Made by a program: the position numbers and the translations under genes. DNA of 64,000 bases, taken from assembly GCA_037349105.1 (NCBI GenBank), contig JAYJMM010000114.1:3773501-3837500 (forward strand), read 5' to 3'. Positions 45,501 to 53,885 of the stretch are shown here, piece by piece; the first letter of the stretch is position 1; each line of letters opens with the position of its first letter. The notes beneath the pieces were generated by a model. That model was not told the origin of the DNA. It did no database searches and was given only the letters and a program-made list of their open reading frames with translations. Origin of the DNA: Limnomonas spitsbergensis (lineage: Eukaryota; Chlorophyta; Chlorophyceae; Chlamydomonadales).

Positions 45501-48500
45501 TGAGGGGCATGGTGAGGGGGGAGGGGCAGGGTGTGCTGCCTAAACAGACTGAGGGGCAAGGTGAGGGAGGGAGGGGCAGGGTGTGCTGCCAAAACAGACT
45601 GAGGGGCAAGGTGAGGAGGGAGGGGTAGGGTGTGCTGCCTAAACAGACTGAGGGGCAAGGTGAGGAGGGAGGGGCAGAGTGTGCTGCCTAAACAGACTGA
45701 GGGGCTTTGGAGGCGTCTGTGCCGGACCAGTAGCTGACAGCGCCGTGTCCTGTGGCAACGCATGCCGGTAGAACTGGACGGGGAACTGGGTGAGGGTGGA
45801 GGGGGAGGGGGTGCTACGCTCACTGTCTGGACGGGTTACTGGGTAAAGGGGCAAGGTGAGGGTGGAGGGGGAGGGGGTGCTACGCTCACTGTCTGGCCGT
45901 GGTTCTGGGTAAAGGGGCAAGGTGAGGGGTAGGGGGGGTGTTGCGCTTATTATCTAAATGGGGCACTGGGTGAAGGGGCAAGGTGAGGGGAGGGAGGGGT
46001 GTTGCCCTTATTATCTGGATGGGGTACTGGGTGAAGGGGCAAGGTGAGGGGTAGGGGAGGGTGTTGCGCTTATTATCTGGATGGGGCACTGGGTGAAGGG
46101 GCAAGGTGAGGGGAGGGAGGGGTGTTGCGCTTATTATCTGGATGGGGCACTGGGTGAAGGGGCAAGGTGAGGGGAGGGAGGGGTGTTGCGCTTATTATCT
46201 GGATGGGGTACTGGGTAAAGGGGCAAGGTAAGGGGAGGGAGGGGTGTTGCGCTCATTATCTGGATGGGGCACTGGGTGAAGGGGCTAGGTGAGGGGAGGG
46301 AGGGGGGGGGGGGGGGGGTGCGCTCATTATCTGGACGGGGCACTGGGTGAAGGGACAAGGTGAGGGAGGGAGGGGGGGGGGGGGTGCGCTCATTATCTGG
46401 ACGGGGCACTGGGTGAAGGGGCAAGGTGAGGGGGGGCGGGGAGGGGGAGAGTGGTGTTGTGCTCATTATCTGGACGGGGCACTGGGTAAGGGAGACATGG
46501 GGTGCTGCACCTTCGAACTGAGTGCCCCCTAGAAACCCATGCGGGCAGGACTGGACCAGGCTCTGGGTGAAGGGGGAATGGGGTGCTGCTCATAGGAGCT
46601 GGGTACACTTTTTCTCTCGACTCTTCTCAAGCCACAAGGCGATAAAGATGTGCTGGAATGGTCGCTGGGTGAGGGGGTGCTGCGCTGAGAAAGCTACAAA
46701 GGGTGGGGGAAAGCTACAAATATGTGTTGCGCTCTTTTCAGGGTAAGCTATACCGTATCTGGATCCGGTGCTCACTCTCAAAGTGGGTGAATTTAACCTT
46801 GAATTTAGCCCTGAATTTAACCTTGCATTTAACCCTGAATTTAACCCTGAATTTGACCTTGCATTTAACCCTGGATTTAATCCTGAACTGGGCCCATGGG
46901 AACCAATCCAATTTGAAGACAGCAGGTGTAACCTTTTTATTACGAAAACATTGCTGCTTTCACAAACCCAAGGCCGTTGGTTCAGGCAACGGGACTAGCT
47001 GCACCAAGCCCTGCCAGCGGGAGGCCCCGTCATAGCCGAATTGTAGCTGAATTGTAGTTGCATTTCAGGTGAACTGTAGCTGAATTGTAGCTGAATTTCA
47101 AGATTAACAAACGCCGAGCCCTTGACCCCCACCCCGGTCATGCATGCAGGTGGCTGCGCACCTCCGGGACGCTCTGAGGATACAGAAGCCTCTGCTGATC
47201 GTTTCGTATGGCGCCTCGGGCGCTGACTCACACCGTACCGCTGTCCATGAGGCGGTACGCAAGGCCTTCGAGTCAGCTGAAAATAGTGGCATTCCGATTG
47301 CAGGTAGCTGTTGGCTGGGTGTGGATCGTGGCAGGGGTGGGCTGGGTGTGGACTGGATCAGCTGCGGGGGGCTGGGCTGGGTGGCGGGCCGGGTGCATCT
47401 AGCTGGCTGGTATATCGTGTGGATCTGGGTGGGAGGTGGACTGGGTTGATGTGGCTGGTTGGTGGACTTTGGTGAGCTGGTTGATGTGGCTGGTTGGTGG
47501 GCCGATTGGTAGGCTGGATGCATATGGTTGGGTGGTGGGCTGGTTGGTGGGCTGGTTGATGTGGCTGGCTGGTGGGCTGGTTGGTGGGCTGGTTGGTGGG
47601 CTGGTTGTGAGGCTGGATGCATATGATTTAGTGGTGGGCTGGTTAGAGGGCTGGATGCGTATGGTTGGTTAGTGGGCTGGTTGGTGGGCTGGATGCATAT
47701 GGCTGGGTGATGGGTTGGTTGGTGGGCTGGGTGCATATGGCTTAGTAGCGGATTGGGTGGGGATCAGCAGCGACGGGTACCCTGCTGGGCAGCAGGACTG
47801 GGGACACTTTGGTGGATTGGGTGGGTATCAACAGTTCCCTGCTGAGGAGCAGAACTGGGGACTGGGCAGGACTGGGGACACTTCGGTGAGAAAGCACCCA
47901 GGCTAAGTGTGATAACGGTTGACTGTTATTCGCACAGCCATTTGCTTGGTCCTCATCTTCCTATAAAGGATAACCCATTTGAGAGTGATGCGCCTTTTTC
48001 CGCTTCCTGATCAGAATGAAGCTGATGAGTGCCCTGGGTTTCCACAGCCGGTCAACTGGGCACTGCACTCGTTATCACAGGTTCCGATGCTGGTGTATGT
48101 TTTGATGGGATACCAGTGCTGTTACTGAGATGCCAGTACTGGAGCACCGTCCTGCATACACATTAAACCGATGTTGGTGCATCACTTACTGAATATTTGA
48201 ATGCACTGCCTCCAATTTGAATTAATCGTCTCATTTCCGCATTTATTCTCAGGGCAAATTTTCGACGAAACTTTTTGTCCCCCCCCCCCCCTTGCAGGCT
48301 CTTTGATGTCATCCTTTGCGCCGGACCGTTGCTGGCCGGACCTCTCAGGCACCACCAAATACCTTGAGGACTCTAACAGCTCCTGCCAACAGAGCTCTGC
48401 GGAGGAGCAGGCGGCAGCGGGAGTGGGCGCCGCCGCCGCCGCCAAAAGCGAGCAGCGCCCGCCCGGACGCTGGGACTGGTGGTGGAACGGGCAGCAGGTC

Positions 48501-49262
48501 GAAGCTTGGAGGCAACAAGAGCTGCAGCTGCAAGAGCAGGAACAACAGCAACAACTGCAACAGCTGCAACAGCAGCAGGACCAGCTACTGGAGCAGCAGC
48601 GCAGATTCTTGTTGGATGCTCAAGCCGAGAGGAACCTTGAACTGCAGGACAGCCTGGCTGGGCGCTCCGGTACCATGGGTACCTCAAGCGGTACAGGGTC
48701 CATGATAAGCGGTACAGCAGCATCCACGCAGAATCCGGGGGATGGTGATGCAGATCTCCTCACAGAGACAGCAGCCCTGCCCTCGACAGCAATGTCGGTC
48801 ACGGCGTCCGGGACTGCTGGAGAAGGCGCACATGGTCTACCCGCAGCCGCTGTCATTGCGACCACAGACGGCTCCATGCACGCGGCCAGCGTCGGCGACT
48901 GCGGCGAGGCCGAGGCCTTGGCCGAGGCTGTCGAATGGCAGCGCTTCATAAACGCGGAGATGATGTGGAGCTGCTTGGTCGAGCACCAGGAAGATGAGGC
49001 CGAGTACTCCGCCGCCGCTGCCTCCGCCTCCGCCGCCGCTGAGGCGGCAGGCCGGCAGGCCGGCAGGATCGGGGAAGGGCAGCGGGCTGCCGGTAGCAGT
49101 GACGACAGCGGCTCTAGCGGCAGGAACAGGGAGGGGGCTGACTCGATGGCGCGGGGGTCCGTGGTTTTCAAGGGTCCCGGGGGAGGCCCGATCGTGGTTG
49201 GGCCGCACGGACGAACTATCTCGCAGCCAGGGGCCAGCTCTGGTGTTGCAAAGGGTACGTGA
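30528..49262 (+). CDS. membrane-anchored GH5 endo-beta-mannanase-like pseudoenzyme
   Basis: Eleven exons join in phase to 1077 residues: 30528-31740, 33718-33770, 35062-35202, 36426-36556, 38011-38176, 38575-38721, 39171-39242, 39499-39561, 41485-41613, 47150-47303 and 48298-49262. The N-terminus has Arg-rich residues, then a Leu-rich signal anchor at about 35-52, then a Ser/Gly/Ala linker to about 390. Residues 428-757 follow plant and fungal mannan endo-1,4-beta-mannosidase in order: [85 protein letters not shown] and NWTRHWVAAH. Arg486 and Asn603 are kept. The acid/base Glu (NEP) is Ala604, the nucleophile Glu (EFG) is Ser724 in VSYG, and the HxY motif is A681/M683. A 320-residue tail has a Q-rich coiled coil and Ala/Gly-rich sequence. 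Probably Golgi or cell-surface and non-catalytic. The joining of exons 1 and 2 to the GH5 exons rests on phase only, and the last exon might continue past a donor-like GTACGTGAG. Confidence 0.75.
31786..31812. repeat. interstitial telomere-like tract
   Basis: Reads taaccctaaaccctaaaccc then ttaaccc, in intron 1 of the mannanase-like gene, 45 bases after the donor. Confidence 0.8.
31950..32045. repeat. dispersed repeat B copy, inverted
   Basis: Segments gggcctggtccagcaagccc and ggtcaatgtttcgccccagt with aatggctgcccgg resemble the reverse complement or rearranged B family (ctgcaccaggcggcctggtcc at 63810). Confidence 0.4.
32085..32990. repeat. 125-bp array with copies of the exon 1 donor region
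   Basis: Seven units of 125 bp, starting gccatgcaaggtagccatgg. Each includes cagacagcatgagtgagtgc, compared with the exon 1 end and donor attacagcataa|gtgagtgcgg at 31731-31750. The array lies in intron 1 of the mannanase-like gene. Confidence 0.93.
33385..33672. repeat. 22-bp tandem repeat
   Basis: About 13 copies of tgaattgtagatgaatcatagc with aaacatagctaaattg variants, ending 45 bases before exon 2 of the mannanase-like gene. Its agctgaattgtagctgaa core also appears at 47035-47100 and 63840. Confidence 0.94.
34165..34260. repeat. dispersed repeat C copy
   Basis: The sequence tatttagtgcctgtactggt, then ttatgggcacatgttccatg and catcaaatgcgatgcttagctggactgc matches 25535-25640 and 11145-11215 in order. 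Confidence 0.75.
34870..35022. repeat. dispersed repeat B, best copy
   Basis: Contains cggccgccagaggcttgatc, ggggtcaagcctggaccggt, ccaaagcagcatggctggcc, acaaacggggcctccggcca and gtgtagctgacaagtagctg. Matches at 20795-20945, 61370-61502, 39775-39850 and 63725-63915 keep the order. It ends about 40 bases before exon 3 of the mannanase-like gene. Confidence 0.85.
35203..36425. other. mannanase-like intron 3: minisatellite and degenerate telomere-like tracts
   Basis: Contains a 15-bp array (ccagcatccacactg, seven copies) at about 35900-35990, gaaccctgaacaatgtaccc repeats at 35785-35850, and scattered ccctaaaccctaaaccc-like tracts at 36015-36200. No coding motif. Confidence 0.7.
36660..37170. repeat. 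reiterated exon 4 end and donor (226-bp units)
   Basis: Five extra copies of the last ~40 bases of exon 4, with its donor, lie in the following intron. Each reads caagtggcgctgggcattgt or close, then gaacgagcaggcactcag|gt, with GT at 36713, 36786, 36939, 37012 and 37165. The larger block repeats with a 226-bp period. The authentic end is at 36556. Confidence 0.92.
37205..37385. repeat. (caagta)n degenerate microsatellite
   Basis: Repeated caagta/caagtg hexamers (gtacaagtaccggtacaagt and similar) in intron 4 of the mannanase-like gene. Confidence 0.85.
37680..38010. repeat. cacacatctcc array with duplicated exon 5 acceptor
   Basis: Runs of cccacacatctc. Within them, cccag|ggtttgattggactgg at about 37838 and tccag|ggatggactggactgg at about 37928 copy the true acceptor and exon start, acag|ggatggactggactgg at 38011. 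The intervening ctttcactgcactcccacac is also repeated. Confidence 0.9.
38345..38386. repeat. interstitial telomere-type tract (CCCTAAA)n
   Basis: Six uninterrupted ccctaaa units inside intron 5 of the mannanase-like gene. This is the TTTAGGG type found in land plants and several volvocine algae, not the TTTTAGGG type of Chlamydomonas reinhardtii. Confidence 0.93.
38880..39110. repeat. decoy copies of exon 7 acceptor and start
   Basis: Copies of gattgctgcag|ggatggatcccctatgtgg (true site 39171) occur as gattgttgcag|ggatagatcc at about 38969 and gattgcttcag|ggatggatcc at about 39056. A third, at about 38885, has lost the AG. All precede the real exon in intron 6. Confidence 0.9.
39775..39850. 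repeat. dispersed repeat B fragment
   Basis: Segments ggttcaggtttggtcgccat, caagcctttggcggccgcgt and gcctgccaatggtggcctag match the B family in inverted or rearranged order, in intron 8 of the mannanase-like gene. Confidence 0.55.
40380..41230. repeat. degenerate catgggacacatggagc array
   Basis: About 850 bases of tandem catggg(a/g)cacatgg-type units. Larger 70-bp blocks (gggacacatgggatatatgg, agcccatgagaggc) are repeated four to five times in the first part, and 90-bp blocks in the second. Long Met/Gly/His or Pro/Cys/Val-rich frames are by-products. Confidence 0.93.
41614..43720. repeat. 55-bp minisatellite built from exon 9 end plus 5' splice site
   Basis: About 37 copies of actggacgcggcactgg|gtg followed by aggggctggagggacagggggtgttgggctccctt. 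The first 17 bases are the last bases of exon 9 (ending 41613), and the rest is the start of its intron. Every unit therefore carries an intact exon end and 5' splice site. Variants (gacact, ccgcag, gtgggtgg) define a 16-unit higher-order repeat of about 880 bp (41761 versus 42641, 42218 versus 43097). Confidence 0.97.
44050..44115 (+). pseudogene. decoy copy of mannanase-like exon 9 (3' half)
   Basis: The stretch gtgccggaccagaatctgcc through gtagaactagacgtggcact|gggcgaa parallels exon 9 (atgccagaccagtggctgac ... gcagaactggacgcggcactgg|gtgagg). It is diverged but recognisable, about 2.4 kb into the intron. Confidence 0.75.
44255..45705. repeat. 49-bp minisatellite with donor-like site in each unit
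   Basis: About 29 copies of gcctaaacagactgaggggc followed by aaggtgaggggggaggggcagggtgtgct. Each unit contains CAAG|GTGAGG, a near-consensus 5' splice site. It continues the same intron as the 55-bp array. Confidence 0.96.
45715..45800 (+). pseudogene. second decoy copy of mannanase-like exon 9 (3' half)
   Basis: The sequence gtgccggaccagtagctgac, agcgccgtgtcctgtggcaa and gtagaactggacggggaactgg|gtgagggt matches the end of exon 9 and its donor more closely than the 44050 copy. An in-frame TAG replaces the Trp codon of PDQW. Confidence 0.8.
45800..46500. repeat. ~62-bp minisatellite
   Basis: About eleven units such as gggcaaggtgaggggaggga, ggggtgttgcgcttattatc, tggatggggcactgggtgaag. They again contain gcactgg|gtgaag and caag|gtgagg strings, and poly-G runs near 46305 and 46372. 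Confidence 0.93.
46500..47149. other. rest of mannanase-like intron 9
   Basis: Has two more short exon-end relics (gcaggactggaccaggctctgg|gtgaagg at 46548-46575; aatggtcgctgg|gtgaggg at 46655-46675), a tgaatttaaccctgaattta microsatellite at 46785-46885, a B-family fragment at 46970-47045, and gaattgtagctgaattgtag repeats to 47100. Confidence 0.7.
47320..47760. repeat. ggctggttggtg array in mannanase-like intron 10
   Basis: Tandem 12-bp ggctggttggtg units interspersed with atgcatatgg and gatgtggctggttggtgg blocks, beginning within 60 bases of the exon 10 donor at 47304. Confidence 0.92.
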
Positions 49263-50200
49263 GAACAGGAGTCAGCAGCTGGGATCCGGCAGCTGGGATC
49301 CGGCAGCTGGTGCAGCCCAGGCTGGTTAAGGACAATGCATACCCGCCGGGGTCCGGCTGCAGGCTCCGGTCGCGGGGTCCATCTCCTGGGGGCGGGCTCT
49401 AACGTTGCTGGGGGTGCGTGAGAACAGGGTTCAGCAGCTGAAGGCCAGCTCTTGCGCTGCCGAGGCAGTTTAAGGATTGTGTATACGCGCTGGGGTCCGG
49501 CTGCAGGGTCTTGCTGCAGGGTCTTGCTGCAGGGTCATGCTGCAGGGTCCTGCTGCAGGGTCATGCTGCAGGGTCCTGCTGCTGGGGTCCAGCTCAGGTG
49601 CGGCCGAGGCAGGTTAGGGAGTGTGCATACCCGTTGGGCCCTGCTGAACGCCCGGCCGTGTGGGGCTGGTAGGGGATGAGCAAGCTCAGCCTGAGGCATG
49701 TGAGGATAAGTGGTGTTGCGAAGGGGCCAAGAAGACACGATTGGAGCTGCTCGGGACAAGGCGGGCCCGAGCATTGGTCCCGAGCAGGTCCCAAGCAATG
49801 AAGCTGCCCGGGACAAGGCAGGCCCCTGAGGCGAGGCAGGTGAGGATAAGTGGTGTTGCGAAGGGGCCAAGGGGACATGGTGGCATTGGAGCTGCTCGAG
49901 AGAAGGCATGCTTCTGATATACCTTGAACTTGATTCACCACAGAGCTGATGGAGGCCTGTGTGGTGGATTTCAAACATACCAGGTCTGCTGAGGCAAATG
50001 CAAGGTGAAGGGCACATACAAGGTTTGGGGCACAGTTGCAGGCTCCTTTGGGTGGCCTGTGTGGCGGGTTTCAATGCTGCTCCGGAGTAGGGGGGCTCCT
50101 CCCAACATATGTACGTACTAACGCGTCTCTGGTTCAAATATGAAAGCAGGGCTTGATGTTATTCAGGGGGGCTCCTGCTTAATGACTTAAGCCCCTTAAG
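49263..50200. repeat. cluster of short GC-rich repeats and LINE-tail relics
   Basis: Includes agctgggatccggc (three copies at 49275-49305), two related ~170-bp blocks with gggtccggctgcagg at 49340 and 49490, a gctgcagggtc(a/c)t array at 49495-49575, and gaggataagtggtgttgcga in two copies (49700, 49845). A LINE 3'-tail relic (cgttgggccctgctgaacgc) is at 49631-49660. No gene recognised. Confidence 0.7.
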
Positions 50201-51290
50201 GTGCCCGGTCCTTTTTGTATGGGCAATACGCGTGGGGCGCGTGGGGCTCACTCACCCCTCGCTGCTGGCCCCGTCTGGTTGCCTCTTGGCCAATGGCGGC
50301 ATGTCTGCCCCCATTGGATGGATCCAGGATATGTTGTTCTTGCCACTACCGGTGTCCAGGCAGTTGGTTCTGATATTTTTCAGTTTGGTCCACCAGCCAC
50401 TGCTGGTGTCCAGGCAGTTGCTTTGAGTTATTTTTCTGACAGTGAGTTTGAGTTCTGACAGTGAGTTTCAATAAGGGGATCAATGATATATCTTCCAAGC
50501 CACCGGTGTGGGGGTGAATGGATACCGGTTCGCACATTACCGGTATATTACAGCATGTCAAGGAAGATTCGGACGGCACATGTTTCTGTTAGTTTAAACC
50601 GGTCCCAGAGGTGCCTTGTCAATGAATGAGCCTGGTACCGATGACAAACGACTTGTGGGCGTTGAAATTGAACGGTCACAGCTGAATTCAGATTTTCAGA
50701 TTAAATTCCTAGGACGCCTAGAATGAAGAGACGCAGGGGACCGAGAAGAGATCAGCATGGGACCTAAATCAGGCACAAGAAAATAGCGATGTTCCTGGTG
50801 TTCTGGTATCAGCCTGAGTGCCCTCCCATCAGGCACGACAAAACAGCTATTGAAAATGTTGAAGACAGCAATGACAAACGGAGGAAAAAAACTGGCAGCG
50901 CAGTTTCACAACAGCCTCGCCAACAGAATGCAAGAGCAGTGCCGTGGAAATTTGAAGTAAAATTATGCTCCAGTTCATGCTCTGGCGCATGTGGCCACTC
51001 CCCAGAGCCTGCTCATAGCGACACTCATTAAGGTACATCTTGGCCAGCAATAGTCTTGGCTATGACCTGGCGAATCTCTGGAGGCTGAGAGGGGGCCTCC
51101 AACTCCCCCAAGACCTCAACTCCCCCAAGCCTGGCCTGACCACAACTCCCCCAACTCCAACTCCCCCAAGCCTGGCCTGACTGCACCGATCTGAGCATGT
51201 CGCTGCCTGCTGCCTGCTTTTCCACGCCCACGGACAGGCGATGCAATCCCGTCTTGGGTAGGCAGCCTACATGTCGGCAGAGGTTGAGGG
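50200..51290. other. no gene recognised
   Basis: Short duplications such as accggtgtccaggcagttg at 50345/50405 and aactcccccaagcctggcctga at 51115/51160. No conserved coding motif in either strand. Confidence 0.4.
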
Positions 51291-51294
51291 ATCG

Positions 51295-51480
51295 AACCTG
51301 CCATACGACCATCTCTCTCCCCCCGACTAGAGCGCCGGGTACCATGTTCTTGCCCCCTCACATAGCAGGATGGCATGGCTGCACCATGGCCCAGGCTGTG
51401 CATGGTAGCTGGAATTGAGCCTAGTCATTCCCTACCAGCCCCACGTGGACGAGCATTCAGCAGGGCCCAGCGGGTAGGCA
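51295..51480. repeat. dispersed repeat D, copy 2, ending in LINE tail motif
   Basis: The sequence ctctctccccccgactagag through gccccacgtggacgagcatt and cagcagggcccagcgggta is homologous to 7670-7860. The shared right end gcagggcccagcggg suggests that D is itself part of, or was mobilised with, the LINE family. Confidence 0.75.
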
Positions 51481-52640
51481 CTGTTCTAAACATGTCGGCA
51501 TGGGAGCAGCATTTCAAGCTCATCCATGCCAGGGTACCACATCCAGGGTCCATACTATGGTTACCTAGGTATGAGTAATGTGTCAATGTTTTACGAGCAG
51601 TACCACCTACCATGTGATTTTTTTCTTGCGCTTCCTCTTTGGTGGCGTCACACAGGCAGGTTCATCATCATCCCCCTGTGCACGTAACGCAAACGAGTGG
51701 TTTCGGGTACAGATTATGAATAATACACCTCCTCATACAGCCGCAGGATTAGGGGTCCGGGTTCAGGATGAAGGCCATCCACCTTCACCAAGGTGAAGGC
51801 GGATGGCCTTCATCCTGACAGTTGAGTGTTGACAGTTACTGGTCCTGACATATGTGTGCTTGCATATAATTTCTCCCGCTTTCATCTGAGCATGTGCCCC
51901 TTGTGGCTGGTCATAGCCTTCTGTAGGTTATGTTTTGGTTCATGTCGCTGGTTTTCCCCGGTTCGCTCTACCTTGCCCTTTCGAAAAAAGCCGTGGGTGG
52001 TTGCATCAGCTTCATAGCAAAAACAGTTACTGGCCGGCATAGGGTGCGTCCCCTAGCTCTTGCAAATCGGCCAACATTGCGTTAGTCCTTGCGTAATACG
52101 GACAGGTCGCCCGTTCAGCAGATTCAAACAAGACATGCTGGCTGCTACTTTCGCTTAACCCTAAACCCTACCCCCCTAAGCCCTAAAGAAATAGCCCTCA
52201 GGCTGCCACAGTTGGACGCCTGCCTTTTTGCGCCAAGCGCCTTTTCATTTCCCCACCCCTTGACTCCTCCCAGTCCAACTGCTAGCCGGACTTGGCAGGC
52301 AGCGGCCTCCTTCCTCAGTCTTCCCAGCTCCATTATTTCCCAGAGTTGAATGAGGAGCTACCAATGGCCCACTCCCCTGCACCACTCTCCCCAGTCCAGC
52401 GGCTAAACCCCAAACCCTTAACCCTACTGGGCTGCGTCACATGCGCTAGGAGCTGCCCCAGACCAGTGGCAGCGTCCCGGCTGGTGCATATATCTTGGGC
52501 ACATGCATGCAGCAGGTGAACACGCTAAAGAAAAGTGTGAACACACATCAAATTGAGTGTGACCAACCCAGTTGGAGTGCCCAACTCCTGCTTCATAGGC
52601 GCGTACACGAAATAGGCAACCTTTCTAAAATAAAAGTGTG
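51480..52640. other. no gene recognised
   Basis: Contains a hairpin at about 51765-51820 (aaggccatccaccttcacca / aggtgaaggcggatggcctt), short telomere-like tracts (taaccctaaaccctaccccc at 52158), and a possible exon-like stretch on the minus strand near 52430-52500 (TSRDAATGLGQLLAH) related to the 118-bp repeats beside it. Confidence 0.4.
51768..51812. other. perfect-looking inverted repeat (hairpin)
   Basis: The sequence gatgaaggccatccaccttc, accaa and ggtgaaggcggatggccttcatc gives two complementary arms of about 20 bases with one or two mismatches around a short loop. It could be a MITE remnant or an RNA hairpin; no further context. Confidence 0.7.
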
Positions 52641-52649
52641 ACCTGACAC

Positions 52650-52970
52650 AAGTGAAGTGTGACCTGCCCACCTGCAAGTGCCCAGGCCTGCGGTGTCGCG
52701 GCTGTCAAACTCCTCGGACTCAGGCATGAAGCAGGCAACCACTTACAGGTGTGACCCGCCAAAGGTGAAGTGTGACCTGCCCACCTGTAGGTGCCCAGGG
52801 CCTGCAGTGTCGCGGCTGTCAGACTCCTCAAGCTCAGGCTTGAAGCAGGCTACCGTTTAAAAGTGTGACCCCACCAACAATTAAGTGTGACCTGCCCACC
52901 TGTAAGTGCCCTGGGCCTGCGGTGTCGCGGCTATCAAACTCCTCGGGCTCAGGCATGAAACAAGAGAGCA
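52650..52970. repeat. 118-bp repeat containing an exon-like stretch
   Basis: Three copies at about 52660-52745, 52775-52860 and 52890-52975. On the minus strand each reads TTCATGCCTGAG(C/T)CCGAGG then AGTTTGACAGCCGCGACACC, followed by CTTACAG|GTGGGCAG, encoding FMPEPEEFDSRDTAG. It may be a tandemly duplicated 3' exon boundary of the PP2C gene. Confidence 0.8.
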
Positions 52971-53224
52971 GGCTCTTAAGCGACAGGCAAACCCTGCGGT
53001 AGGGCGATCCACTTGCGAACCCTATTGATCCCAATGCTGCCTGGGCCTGATGGCAGACACGAAGGGGAAGAGAGAGTGGGGCATGGCTGTGATGAAAAGA
53101 CGCTCGCTGTCTTGCATGGTCAGGGCGGGAGCCCGGAGCATGCCCCATGGGCCGGATACCGCCCGTGTCTGTTGGGCAGCATGAGAGGAGGAGAGAACGT
53201 GGGGCAAGGCGGTAATGCAAACAT

Positions 53225-53335
53225 GCACATTGTTTGCATTGTTTAGCATGGGAGTTTGCATGGAAGCTTGCATGGGGTTTGCATGGGAGTTTGCATGGGA
53301 GTTTGCATGGGGGTTTGCATGGGGTTCCATAGCGT
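53225..53335. repeat. gcatgggagtttgcatgggg tandem repeat
   Basis: About eight 12-bp units (catgggagtttg / catggggtttg) directly downstream of the PP2C exon donor. Confidence 0.9.
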
Positions 53336-53349
53336 GCCTCTGAACGTAC

Positions 53350-53580
53350 ATGGAGAGCAACCATCGGGAAGGACATCGTCGTTTCCGGCAGCACGTCCAC
53401 GACGATGACAGAGGTGTCGTCGTTGTAGATCTTGTGACCGACGGTTGCGTGGACGAGCACCACCGCCGCCGCTGCCCCCGGCTTGGAGCATGCCATTTTG
53501 ACCGCCTGGCTGAAAGTCAACACGTCCCAGAGCCCGTCGGAGGCGATGATGACACGACAGCCTTGCTCCGGCATCATCAC
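53350..53580 (-). CDS. PP2C-type Ser/Thr phosphatase, single exon recognised
   Basis: Metal-dependent protein phosphatase (PPM family). This exon of 77 codons covers the C-terminal catalytic motifs: GCRVIIASDGLWDVLTFSQA, with the metal-binding Asp of the SDG motif, a helix AAAAVVLVHATVGHK, and IYNDDTSVIVVDVLP, equivalent to the DN-x-T-VIVVD strand with Asp-Asp in place of Asp-Asn. The flanking acceptor (CTCCCCCAG|GTG) and donor (CTCCAT|GTACGT) are good and in phase 0. The upstream catalytic motifs (DGHGG, the first metal site) were not found in 53600-57000, so the 5' exons are either highly diverged, very distant or absent. The 118-bp exon-like repeats at 52650-52970 could be downstream exon sequence. 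I therefore cannot say whether the gene is intact. Confidence 0.75.
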
Positions 53581-53589
53581 CTGGGGGAG

Positions 53590-53820
53590 TGGAGGAAAGG
53601 GGAGGGACCTGACTTGAGCACCTGCATAGAGGTAAGGGGCCAGACCTGAGCACGCGAATAGCGCCGAGGGACCAGACTTGGGCACCCGAAACGAAGCAAG
53701 GGGCGGGACATGTGCACCCAAATAGAGCAAAGGGGCAGATCTGTGCAGTGTGTACCCAATAGGGCCAAGGGGACAGACTTGTGAATCTGAGTGGAGACAA
53801 GGCTATCTAGGTTGCAAGTG
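53590..53820. repeat. ~33-bp degenerate repeat upstream of PP2C exon
   Basis: Units like acctgagcacctgcatagag then gtaaggggccag, degenerating to acttgtgaatctgagtggagacaagg. On the coding strand several units contain a TGCAG|GTGC acceptor-like string. A short caagtgtacttcagg repeat follows to 53885. Confidence 0.8.
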
Positions 53821-53885
53821 TACTTCAGGGTACTTGCAAGTGCAAGTGTACTTCAGGGTGCATAGTGTACTTCAGTGTGCTTCAG

